Source: Liolophura sinensis (Eukaryota; Mollusca; Polyplacophora; Chitonida; Chitonidae). Taken from it: a stretch of DNA of 64,000 nucleotides. The stretch is taken from assembly GCF_032854445.1 (NCBI RefSeq), contig NC_088300.1, positions 682,001-746,000 of the forward strand, given 5' to 3'. Numbering within the stretch: the first letter of the stretch is position 1; every line of letters starts with the position of its first letter. A program made the translations under genes and the position numbers. Below are positions 12,801-22,954 of the stretch, in pieces. The notes beneath the pieces were generated by a model. It made no database searches. It saw only the letters and a list, made by a program, of their open reading frames with translations, and was not told where the DNA came from.

Positions 12801-15800
12801 ATGAGGATAGTTCCATCCGTGGTAGTACTCAAAGAATGAGGATAGTTCCATCCGTGGTAATACTCAAAGAATGAGGATAGTTCCATCCGTGGTAATACTC
12901 AAAGAATGAGGATAGTTCCATCCGTGGTAATACTCAAAGAATGAGGATAGTTCCATCCGTGGTAATACTCAAAGAATGAGGATAGTTCCATCCGTGGTAA
13001 TACTCAAAGAATGAGGATAGTTCCATCCATGGTAATACTCAAAGAATGAGGATAGTTCCATCCGTGGTAATACTCAAAGAATGAGGATAGTTCCATCCAT
13101 GGTAGTACTCAAAGAATGAGGATAGCACGAGGATATGCTGACCTTGTGTCAGTATATTGTGACTGAATGTAGAGGGTCATCTGTTGTCAGTACACAGTAG
13201 CTGAGGTTTCTGGTATCAGTGTACTGTGACACGGTGAGGTGTCATGTCTGTTGTCAGTACACAGTGGCTGAGGTTTCTGGTATCAGTATACTCTGACACG
13301 GTGAGGTGCCATGTCTGGTATCAGTACACAGTGGCTGAGGTTTCTGGTATCAGTATACTGTGACATGGTGAGGTGTCATGTCTGGTATCAGTACACAGTA
13401 GATGAGATTTCTGCTGTTAGTATACTGTGACATGGTGAGGTGTCGTGTCTGGTATCAGTGTACTGTGACATGGTGAGGCGTCATGTCTGGTATCGGTGTA
13501 CTGTGACACTGTGAGGTGTCATGTCTGGTATCGATGTACTGTGACTGGGTGGGGTGTCATGTCTCGTGTCGGTGTACTGTGACAAAATAGGGTGTCTTTC
13601 AGTATTTTGTCATGGGGTGGGGTGTCCTGTATGGTGTCAATAATGAATATATTGATGGGGTATCATGTCTGATCAGGTGTCAATGTATTTTCTGGGTGAG
13701 GTGTCATATCTGGTGTCAGTGTACAGGGAAATGGTCATATTGTGAGTGGATGGAGTGTCATCAACTGGAATTTTGATGTAGATTGTTGATAGTGTAAATC
13801 AAGCACAAACAGTAAAACTCATGCATTATCCATAAAAAAATGAAACAAAGTTTGCGACATTTAGGATCAAATTTGACAATTTTCCTAATATCCAGACATG
13901 ATTTTTTTCCGCTTTTTAGCGGAATTCCGCTTTTTCTTTGTTCAGTTTCGATTAATTTACCTGTTTTCCGTTTTTTTTTTTCTGTGTAGTAACATTTTGT
14001 AAAGTTCCGATTTATTTCCTCAAAATAAAGTCGAAGATTCTGTCAATTTGCCGATGCATGGCTACCGAAATCTGGCATTGCCGGAGGTTATAATGTTATC
14101 TGAATGGAGTCTATTGTCCAGTCAGATGGTGTGTTTCATTAAGCCGAACTGTTTCAACCAATCGGGAATAAGATACCATTATTCGAAGGCAGAAGCAGAG
14201 CCAGCCCGGTCAAAAATGGCGGCAACGTCTCGGAGTATTGTGGATCGATCATATAAAGATTTTGATGCGCGTACAGTGGACAAGGGGTTGAAAAACATCT
14301 GGAGGTGGGATTGGCTTGAACGGAAGGTCGAAGGGGAATACGTGGGAAAATTCATTCTGTGGGGACAAAGCAGATGGGAAAATCTGTAAGTCAGAAAACA
14401 GTGTTGGTTTTCTTCATATTTTACAGGATTCTAGTTTGATTTTAATAGCCAAAAACGTCCCAGAATCCATTTTCAGCCACGCAGATTTTTCTAGCTTAAG
14501 TGGCCTAGGCGGCCCCTGGACCCCGGCCTTTTTGAACTATGATAGTAAATTTCAGCTATTTTCTTGGTTCACCACAATCATGTCTGAATATCTTAACAGA
14601 GGTGATCGCCGGTTCAAATGTTCTGTGGCTGATTGTGGGAAAACCTTCTACACCCCGCAAAGGTTGGCAGTGCATCAGAGGACTCACACTGGGGAGAAGC
14701 CATTCGTCTGTGGAGAGCCTGGCTGTGATAAGTCCTTCACCACAGCCGGGAACCTGAAAAACCACCGGAGGATTCACACAGGTGAGAACCTTCTCAGAGC
14801 TCCTTCCCTTAAGATGGGTTATACACGGGGTTTGTACAGGGCCATGAAAGCTTGTCAAACGTATAAATGGAAACTAATGTTTTTGGGCTGTGAAAAGCCT
14901 TGAAAGTAACAGCTTAACACTGTCACTGTAAACCGATCTATGTACAGGTACATGTAGTGTGCTCATTGTCTCTCTCAGAAATTGTTTGATGTACGTGGGG
15001 TAGTCTGTACATTGTGACTGGGTGGGGTGGTCTGTACAGTGTGACTAGGTGGGGTAGTCTGTACACTGTGACTGGGTGGGGTAGTCCATACACTGTGACT
15101 GGGTGGGGTAGTCTGTATACTGTGACTGGGTGGGGTGGTCCATACACCGTGACTGGGTGGGATAGTCTGCACACTGTGACTGGGTGAGGTAGTCCAGACA
15201 CTGTGACTGGTTGGGGTAGTCTGTACACTGTGACTGGGTGGGGTGGTCTGTACACTGTGACTGGGTGAGGTAGTCCATACACTGTGACTGGGTGGGGTAG
15301 TCCATACACTGTGACTAGGTGGGGTGGTCTGTACACGGTGACTGGGTGGGGTGGTCTGTACACTGTGACTGGGTGAGGTAGTCTGTACACTGTGACTGGT
15401 TGGGGTAGTCTGTACACTGTGGCTGGGTGGGGTAGTCTGTACACGGTGACTGGGTGGGGTGGCCTGTACACGGTGACTGGGTGGGTAGTCCATACACTGT
15501 GACAGGGTGGGGTAGTCTGTACACTGTGACTGGGTGAGGTAGTCCATACACTGTGAGAGGGTGGGGTAGTCCATACACTGTGACTGGGTGAGGTAGTCTG
15601 TACACTGTGACTGGGTGAGGTAGTCCATACACTGTGAGAGGGTGAGGTAGTCCATACACTGTGACTGGGTGGGGAAGTCTGTACACTGTGAGAGGGTGGG
15701 GTAGTCCATACACTGTGACTGGGTGGGGTGGTCTGTACACAGTGACTGGGTGGGGTAGTCCATACACTGTGACTGGGTTGGGTAGTCCATACACTGTGAC

Positions 15801-18800
15801 TGGGTGGGGTGGTCTGTACACGGTGACTGGGTGGGGTGGTCTGTACACTGTGACTGGGTGAGGTAGTCCATACACGGTGACTGGGTGAGGTAGTCTGTAC
15901 ACTGTGAGAGGGTGAGGTAGTCTGTACATAGTGACTGGGTGAGGTAGTCTGTACACTGTGACTGGTTGGGGTAGTCTGTACACGGTGACTGGATGGGGTG
16001 GTCTGTACACGGTGACTGGGTGAGGTAGCCTGTACACAGTGACTGGGTGAGGTAGTCTGTACACTGTGACTGGGTGAGGTAGTCTGTACACAGTGACTGG
16101 GTGGGGTAGTCCATACACTGTGACTGGGTATGGTAGTCTGTACACTGTGACTGGGTGGGGTAGTCTGTACACTGCGACTGGGTGGGGTGGTCTGTACACT
16201 GTGACTGGGTGGGGTAGTCCATACACTGTGACTGGGTGGGGTGGTCTGTACACAGTGACTGGGTGAGGTAGTCCATACACTGTGACTGGGTAGGGTGGTC
16301 TGTACACTGTGACTGGGTGGGGTGATCTGTACACTGACTGGGTGAGGTAGTCTGTACACAGTGACTGGGTGAGGTAGTCTGTACACTGTGACTGGGTGAG
16401 GTAGTCTGTACACAGTGACTGGGTGAGGTAGTCTGTACACTGTGACTGGGTGAGGTAGTCTGTGCACAGTGACAGGGTGGGGTGGCCTGTACACTGTGAC
16501 TGGGTGGGGTAGTCCATACACTGTGACTGGGTGGGGTGGTCTGTACACAGTGACTGGGTGGGGTAGTCCATACACTGTGACTGGGTGGGGTGGTCTGTAC
16601 ACTGTGACTGGGTGGGGTGATCTGTACACTGACTGGGTGAGGTAGTCTGTACACAGTGACTGGGTGAGGTAGTCTGTACACTGTGACTGGGTGAGGTAGT
16701 ATGTACAGAGTGACTGGGTGAGGTAGTCTGTACACTGTGACTGGGTGAGGTAGTCTGTGCACAGTGACTGGGTGGGGTGGCCTGTACACTGTGACTGGGT
16801 GGGGTGGTCCGTACACTGTGACTGGGTGGGGTGCTCTGTACACTGTGACTGGGTGGGGTAGTCCGTATACTGTGACAGGGTGGGATGGTCTGTACACAGT
16901 GACTGGGTGGGGTGGTCCATACACTCTGACTGGGTGGGGTGGTCTTTACACAGTGACTGGGTAGGATAGTCCATACACTGTGACTGGGTGGGGTAGTCCA
17001 AACACTGTGACTGGGTGGGGTGGTCTGTACACTGTGACTGGGTGGTGTAGTCTGTACACTGTGACTGGGTGGGGTAGTCCATACACTGTGACTTGGTGGG
17101 GTGGTCTGTACACTGTGACTGGGTGGGGTGGTCTTTACACAGTGACTGGGTGGGGTAGTCCATACACTGTGACTGGGTGAGGTGGTCCATACACTGTGAC
17201 TGGGTGGGGTAGTCCAAACACTGTGACTGGGTGGGGTGGTCTGTACACTGTGACTGGGTGGTGTAGTCTGTACACTGTGACTGGGTGGGGTAGTCCATAC
17301 ACTGTGACTAGGTGGGGTGGTCTGTACACTGTGACTGGGTGGGGTGGTCTGTACACTGTGACTGGGTGAGGTAGTCTGTACACTGTGGCTGGGTGGGGTA
17401 GTCTGTACACAGGGACTGGGTGGGGTAGTCCATGCACTGTGACAGGGTGGGGTAGTCTGTAAACTGTGATTGGGTGAGGTAGTCCATACACTGTGAGAGG
17501 GTGGGGTAGTCCATACACTGTGACTGGGTGAGGTAGTCCATACAGTGTGACTGGGTGAGGTAGTCCATACACTGTGACTGGGTGGGGTAGTCTGTACACT
17601 GTGACTGGGTGAGGTAGTCCATACACTGTGACTGGGTGGGGTAGTCTGTACACTGTGACTGGGTGGGGTGATCTGTACACTGTGACTGGGTGAGGTAGTC
17701 TGTACACTGTGACTGGGTGAGGTAGTCTGTACACTGTGACTGGGTGAGGTAGTCCATATACTGTGACTGGGTGAGGTAGTCCATACACTGTGACTGGGTG
17801 AGGTAGTCTGTACACAGTGACTGGGTGAGGTAGTCCATACACTGTGGCTGGGTGGGGTAGTCTGTACACTGTGACTGGGTGAGGTAGTCCATACACTGTG
17901 ACTGGGTGAGGTAGTCCATACACTGTGACAGGGTGGGGTAGTCTATACACAGTGACTGGGTGGGGTAGTCCATACACTGTGAGAGGGTGGGGTAGTCCAT
18001 ACACTGTGAGAGGGTGGGGTAGTCCATACACTGTGACAGGGTGGGGGTAGTAAGGGGCTTTAATAGAAGGGGTTACTGGCTACTTGCAGCCTGCCTCTTT
18101 TGTGGAAAGTGGACTACCCCTAAGTCAATCAAAGATATAAAAGAAAGAAACTTGAATGCAATTTTGTTACTTTGAAATTAACCATTAGTTATGAAAGTGA
18201 GATTCTGAATGCTCCAAGAAAATTAATCTACTGACTAATCAAGTAATTAACTCCAATTAAAACTATTGAAATCTTAACAAATAGTTCAAAATCTTTCAGT
18301 TGGTATTTATGTAGGGTTGTACAGGGACAGCTAAAAAGTGTTCTGTATGTTTTCAGGGGAACGACCATATTCCTGTACATATCAGAATTGTGGAAGAGAG
18401 TTTGCGGAGTATTCCAGTCTGAAAAAGCACAAACTCACTCATACAGGTCAGTCTGAGCGGATCTATTTATACTTCAACAGATACATGCAACACACACTGC
18501 ATTAATAGATGGTAGCTTCAGGGATTCTGTTCAGGTGAAGGTTGCATAATGTCAGATGTAACCTTTTTCCCATTCACACAAATAGACTTCTGTTGACTGC
18601 CTAATGGTTATGTTTTTTCGTAATATAGGTGAGGGCCGTCTGTGACCAATCCTTGTAATGGGTTACTCTGAGAAGACGATTATCCCTTGGCCAATCAGAT
18701 CACCTGTTTCATTTCAGCTATTGCTGGCAGTTTGTTGCTTACCTGTCAGGTACCTGGTGAGTATGCAGTTGTCAGGTACCTGGTGAGTATGCAGTTGTCA

Positions 18801-20450
18801 GGTACCTGGTGAGGGTGCAGTTGTCAGGTACCTGGTGAGGGTGCAGTTGTCAGGTACCTGGTGAGAGTGCAGTTGTCAGGTACCTGTTGAAGATGCAGTT
18901 GTTAGGTACCTGGTGAGAGTGCAGTTGTCATGTACCTGGTGAGTATGCAGTTGTCATGTACCTGGTGAGTATGCCGTTGTCAGGTACCTGGTGAGTGTGC
19001 AGTTGTCAGGTACCTCGTGAGCATGCAGCTGTCAGGTACCTGGTGAGGGTTATTTGATTGGCCCGTTTCAGATTGTGATTCTGATTGTAGGCGAGAAGCC
19101 GTACTCTTGTGACATCTGTGGCAGGACATTCTCTCAGGTTGCCAGTCAGAAAGTCCACATGAGAGGACACTTGAAAATCAGGTCAAACAAGAAAGACAAG
19201 CGGCAGAAGGCTGACGAAACGACCAAACAAAATGTTGTCATGCTGCGACAGGAGGATATTTTACAATACCAAGGTACTGCCTCATCTAGCTGAGCTAAGG
19301 TACAGACAGATACAGGGTCTGTAGAAATCAAAGATTATTATTTTGTACCTGATTAAAAAGGAGGTAGCCTTTACCAACTTTAGTTGAAGGGTGTTGTTAT
19401 CATCATGCTCATACCCCAGCCCATCTGTCGTCTGTATGAGTGTTGCCACCATCCATGGAGTAAGTCATCTGTGATACTAGAGATGATCGATTGAATAAGT
19501 TATGTATCCTCTGCTGGGAATAGAAATTTTGACTTTAAAATATAACTCAGTATTACCATGACAACGATCACATTGGTGAACTCAATAACTTGTATCGGAA
19601 GACATTTCACTGATAATGTTTTACATGCACTTGTTGTTCATATTCTTGAGATAATGAATAAAATAATGCTGTTAATTTGTGGAGAAATCATATCAGTTAT
19701 AAAAGGGTTGTTAGAAGAGCATTTTATCACAAATGATTCTGAACTTGGATGTGCTGTAATGCTTTTGTGTTACATGTTTTTATTTTTTCCACTCCAGACT
19801 TCCAGGGTTCTGAGTCAGTGGTATTTTCACAGGCAGTTGGTGACCATGTTGTAACCGTGACGACACAGCCTGCAGAAGGGGAGCCAGATCAGCTAGGGTT
19901 GCAGCCCCCAGAAATCCTAGGAGTGGAAGGTACACTTTACCATGGCTTGCAATTATTGAGCACCTCCTCATGTGAAAATGCAGAGATTTGTACCACGTTG
20001 ATGTAAACGATGTCAAGCCACAGGGGGACATCACCAGGAATGGTGATATGTAGGTAGTTCAGACTGCCGCTGAGTCTCTGATGTTCTCTGTTTGCAGAAG
20101 TGCTCACGAGTGAAGAGTGTATACAGGGGGATGCTCTGTGTGGCAGTAACACGATGGGGGCCAATGTAGTTGTGTTGTCCCAGCCTCAGGAGATTGTATC
20201 CATGTCCTCCAGGTTCACATCTGGAGACCGCACAACTCGAGAAGAGGTTGTTTACGATGGAGATTTGTTACACTCTGAATTGGATCACGAGGAGATTGCC
20301 CGCAATATCAACGAGCCGGACTTGTCAGAAGAGCAGGCTATCTCTCATCATTCTCCTGTTGGGGGAACAGACCGTGAGGTCGGCATGGACCCAATGATGG
20401 AGACTGATGATGATGACAGTGAAACAGAAGTGTGGGTGGAAAATGATTAG
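9895..20450 (+). CDS. ZNF410: ZNF410-like C2H2 zinc-finger transcription factor, seven coding exons
   Basis: Coding exons: (ATG 9895)-10405, 11096-11270, 14600-14781, 18357-18446, 19091-19273, 19798-19929 and 20098-20450. All introns are GT-AG and phases join to 541 residues from the ATG at 9895. Six C2H2 fingers follow a Ser-rich, low-complexity N-terminal region: CEVEGCGRSF, CTYEGCDRKFSWPAHLKYH, CSVADCGKTFYTPQRL, CGEPGCDKSFTTAGNLKNH, CTYQNCGREFAEYSSLKKH and CDICGRTFSQVASQKVH. Fingers 2-6 align one to one with the five of vertebrate ZNF410 (WPAH, TTAGNLKNHRRIH and AEYSSL are diagnostic); finger 1 is extra. The C-terminus is acidic and ends ETEVWVEND. ZNF410 is a nuclear DNA-binding factor, known in mammals for controlling CHD4. 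The start is uncertain: the frame stays open upstream to a TGA at 9775 through a run of 12 A, and a 5' exon may be missing. Confidence 0.93.
12472..13122. repeat. 35-bp minisatellite, about 18 copies, ZNF410 intron
   Basis: Unit TAATACTCAAAGAATGAGG followed by ATAGTTCCATCCGTGG. Copies are almost identical; variation is confined to AAT/AGT at the start and CGTGG/CATGG at the end. Confidence 0.97.
13125..13790. repeat. Degenerate array of about 30-55-bp units, ZNF410 intron
   Basis: Alternating variants of GTATCAGTGTACTGTGACA, CGGTGAGGTGTCATGTCTG and GTACACAGTGGCTGAGG. Degeneration rises toward the right end. The segment at about 13,523-13,545 (TGTACTGTGACTGGGTGGGG) closely matches the 27-bp unit of the next array. 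Confidence 0.85.
14150..14540 (+). pseudogene. Fragment resembling a transposon-derived zinc-finger (TTF/BED-like) gene start
   Basis: After AAAAATGGCGGC an open frame reads MAATSRSIVD, then DKGLKNIWRWDWLERKVEGE and YVGKFI. This resembles the start of a TTF/BED-like domain seen in many invertebrate hypothetical proteins (pattern K-WRW-WLE--V-G-F). It then needs a frame change to continue (DKADGKIC), or stops at a TCTGTAAGT donor-like site. A GC-rich block (GGCGGCCCCTGGACCCCGGC) follows. Sits within a ZNF410 intron. Confidence 0.4.
14990..18045. repeat. 27-bp minisatellite, about 113 copies, ZNF410 intron
   Basis: Core CTGTACACTGTGACTGGG plus GTGGGGTAGT. Units vary at a few two-state positions: CTGT/CCAT, ACACTG/ACACAG/ACACGG, GGGGTAG/GAGGTAG/GGGGTGG. 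Since 27 is nine codons and the unit lacks stops on the minus strand, several very long spurious frames result. Higher-order blocks repeat at 216 bp (16,997 vs 17,213) and about 295 bp (16,326 vs 16,621). Confidence 0.98.
18742..19050. repeat. 26-bp minisatellite, about 12 copies, just before the last zinc-finger exon
   Basis: Unit GTCAGGTACCTGGTGAGT followed by ATGCAGTT. Most units contain CTGGTGAGT or CTGGTGAGG, a consensus-like 5' splice site on the coding strand. The array ends 40 bp before the acceptor of exon 19091-19273. Confidence 0.95.
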
Positions 20451-20619
20451 CGCACTGACTTTTCTATTTGTCAATAGCTGGTTTACTATTGAAATTCCAA
20501 CTTTCATTCACATACGAATGAAGAACAGTGTTATCTTGTATTGCCTAATATCAAATATATGAGGCCTGAAAATGTGAGCATGTCACGAGTTTGAGTATTG
20601 TGGCTACAGTAGCGAAATC

Positions 20620-20625
20620 AATAAA
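20620..20625 (+). terminator. ZNF410: Polyadenylation signal of ZNF410
   Basis: AATAAA lies 170 bases after the ZNF410 stop codon, with a second AATAAA just downstream (about 20,641). AT-rich sequence without further exons follows. Confidence 0.55.
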
Positions 20626-22143
20626 TCAAACCATATGTATAATAAAAAACAATCTGATTGTTGGAAATGGTTTTCCTATACTGTTGTATCAAATACTAGT
20701 AACATAAAGCATGAAATTGAATACAGAAACAATTTTATTCCCATCATGATTTTAAAATATACATATAACTGTATCTAATGATACAAACCCGTTCATTATG
20801 ATAGTGAACTAGACAGAGGGAAGTTTTGAAAAACCTGAATTGTTTACATGTGTGAAATATTAACTTAGGAAAAACTAATCATTGTTTTATTAATATCGTA
20901 AGAGAAGCACCTACTGTACATACATTGGAATTCACAACAAGGCATCATGAAAATGAATTATCATAAGTTATATGTATGTGCCCGCAAAATAAAACTGAGA
21001 TTTGTGATGTGAACGTTGTACAGTTTCTGTTGTGTTCCTCCCTGTCTTCACATACATAGTACACACACCAGGAATGTTATAAACGAATTCATGACAAAGT
21101 GCTTGACATCCACAAAATGTATCTGAGTAAAGGAGACCTTTGTTCAGTTTACTCTTCTGAAAACTGGATTTTCTCCAATAAAAAAAAATCTTTTTTTTGC
21201 CGAAATGGGGTATATCAGTCAGGTAAGGCGAAATCATGCCTTGGCGCAAGATTTACACGTTATTGGATAGACTTGTTCGGATGTGTCAGTCCTAACATTT
21301 TGAATTAAATTCATGTTGAGGAGTGAGATTTCACATTACATGATCTGTATTCCTAAAAAGGAAACACATTTTAACAGTGAACAAATGAAGAGTGCTCTCC
21401 AAGATTCAACACAGCATGTTAGACTGGATCTGTGTGCACTTGTGTATGGTATGCTATGTGTTATCAGAAAACAAAGGCACACTGTTTTACAGTCATAAAA
21501 CTATCAAATAAAACATTATTCGTACATAGTAATGTTTATGTCGACAGGTTTAAATTCACCATTACACGTGTCCCCTCCTTATCCTTTTAAAACATCAAAC
21601 TCACACACAAGTGAACAGTAAATGCAAATAAGGTCCTGAAAAATGTAGGTTAAACACTTCATATCCTACCACTAAAATCCCCAGAGTCACTGAAGAAAAA
21701 CAAGGATCAATGGCATTTTAAAATCCATTTGTGCAATGTTTCCACCCAACAATTCTCCCTGAACGCAGCACCACTTGTTCTGATGGGTGTTGGCCCAATA
21801 CAACACCGTCATATGTGTATGTCAGTGATAGTCAAAATAAAATTGGCACATGTACAATGAGCCCCTAATAACATAATTTGCAACATGCTATATGGTTAAG
21901 TGGATACATTCAATGGGCTTCAAAAATAAGCTCAGGTTAAAACCATACAGAAAAGGGTTGGAATTAAAATATGTTAACAGTGAAGGCAATTTATATAACA
22001 CTAATAACAATGTGTAGCTTTCTCAATGAAATACAAATTACTTTTAAAACCTAAAATGTAACGACTGGACGGAAACAAACACTGATCTCTGGAATAACAC
22101 AGCTATTTTCAGTGCAAGACGGTATACAGTCTTTGTCAAATAT

Positions 22144-22149
22144 TTTATT
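22144..22149 (-). terminator. Candidate polyadenylation signal of FAM161
   Basis: TTTATT on the plus strand reads AATAAA on the minus strand, about 800 bases after the FAM161 stop. If used, the 41-bp minisatellite at 22,331-22,680 lies in the 3' UTR. Confidence 0.35.
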
Positions 22150-22330
22150 ATAATTCTCTTTCATACTACACATATAAGATACCTGTACCAATAAATTCAC
22201 AGTTCACCATTTATAAATAATATATCAGGCTTGTTCCCATAATTGTATATACATGTAATTTCATGTCACATTTTCGGCCTTGGTAAGGACCTGCAAACAA
22301 AGACTATCTTCGCAACACTCAAAATTCGTT

Positions 22331-22680
22331 GACGACCTTCGTTATCGAGAGACCATACATGTACCTCTGTTAACCACCTTTGTAATCGGGAGAACATACA
22401 TTTACCTCTGTTAATCACCTTTGTTATCCGGAGACCATACATGTACCTCTGTTAACAACCTTTGTTATCGTGAGACCATACATTAACTTCTGTTAATGAC
22501 CTTTGTTATCCGGAGACCATACATTTACCTCTTTTAACGACCTTTGTTATCGTGAGACCATACATTTACCTCTGGTGACGACCTTTGTTATTGTGAGACC
22601 ATACATGCACCTTTGTGAATGACCTTTGTTATCGTGAGACCCTACATGTACCTCTGTTAATGACCTTTGTTATCCTGATG
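22331..22680. repeat. 41-bp minisatellite, about 8.5 copies
   Basis: Unit GACCTTTGTTATCGTGAGAC followed by CATACATTTACCTCTGTTAAT, period 41 (22,335 to 22,376). Lies downstream of the FAM161 stop and probably in its 3' UTR. Confidence 0.9.
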
Positions 22681-22954
22681 TAACCTCTTCCATAAATCCA
22701 ATAAACAACAACAATAAAGTCTGCCTATGGCTGCAGCTGTCGCTCTCTTCAATCCCACAGCTGTTGGGGTCAAGGCTTATGCTGAAGTCTACATGTGAGT
22801 GTAGTTGTTATGTTAAGCTTAAGCTGTAGCCTTCTTTGTCCCTGCAGCTGTTCAGACTTTTTTCCGGTCAAAGTGGCTTCATCCCCACAGGTTTTGGGAC
22901 CAAGCTTTATCATGGTGAAGCGTTCTTTTCTTCCTGCAGTTGCTGGGAATGTTT

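Larger units (their letters stand above)
20451..22330. other. Intergenic or 3' UTR DNA between ZNF410 and FAM161
   Basis: AT-rich sequence with polyadenylation signals for both converging genes. I see no further gene. Confidence 0.5.

Noticed and set aside
12472-13122. CRISPR-like direct repeats
   Set aside because: The repeats are head-to-tail without unique spacers and lie in an intron of a eukaryotic gene.
14938-18031. Very long minus-strand open frames (up to 786 codons) with nine-residue repeats such as QCTDYPTQS
   Set aside because: They are the antisense translation of a 27-bp minisatellite; the period is a multiple of three and the unit lacks stops, so several frames are open at once. 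No splice or start context supports a gene.
14990-18045. G-quadruplex array from GGGTGGGG units
   Set aside because: Only two G-runs occur per 27 bp, with loops near 19 bases, so stable intramolecular quadruplexes are unlikely.
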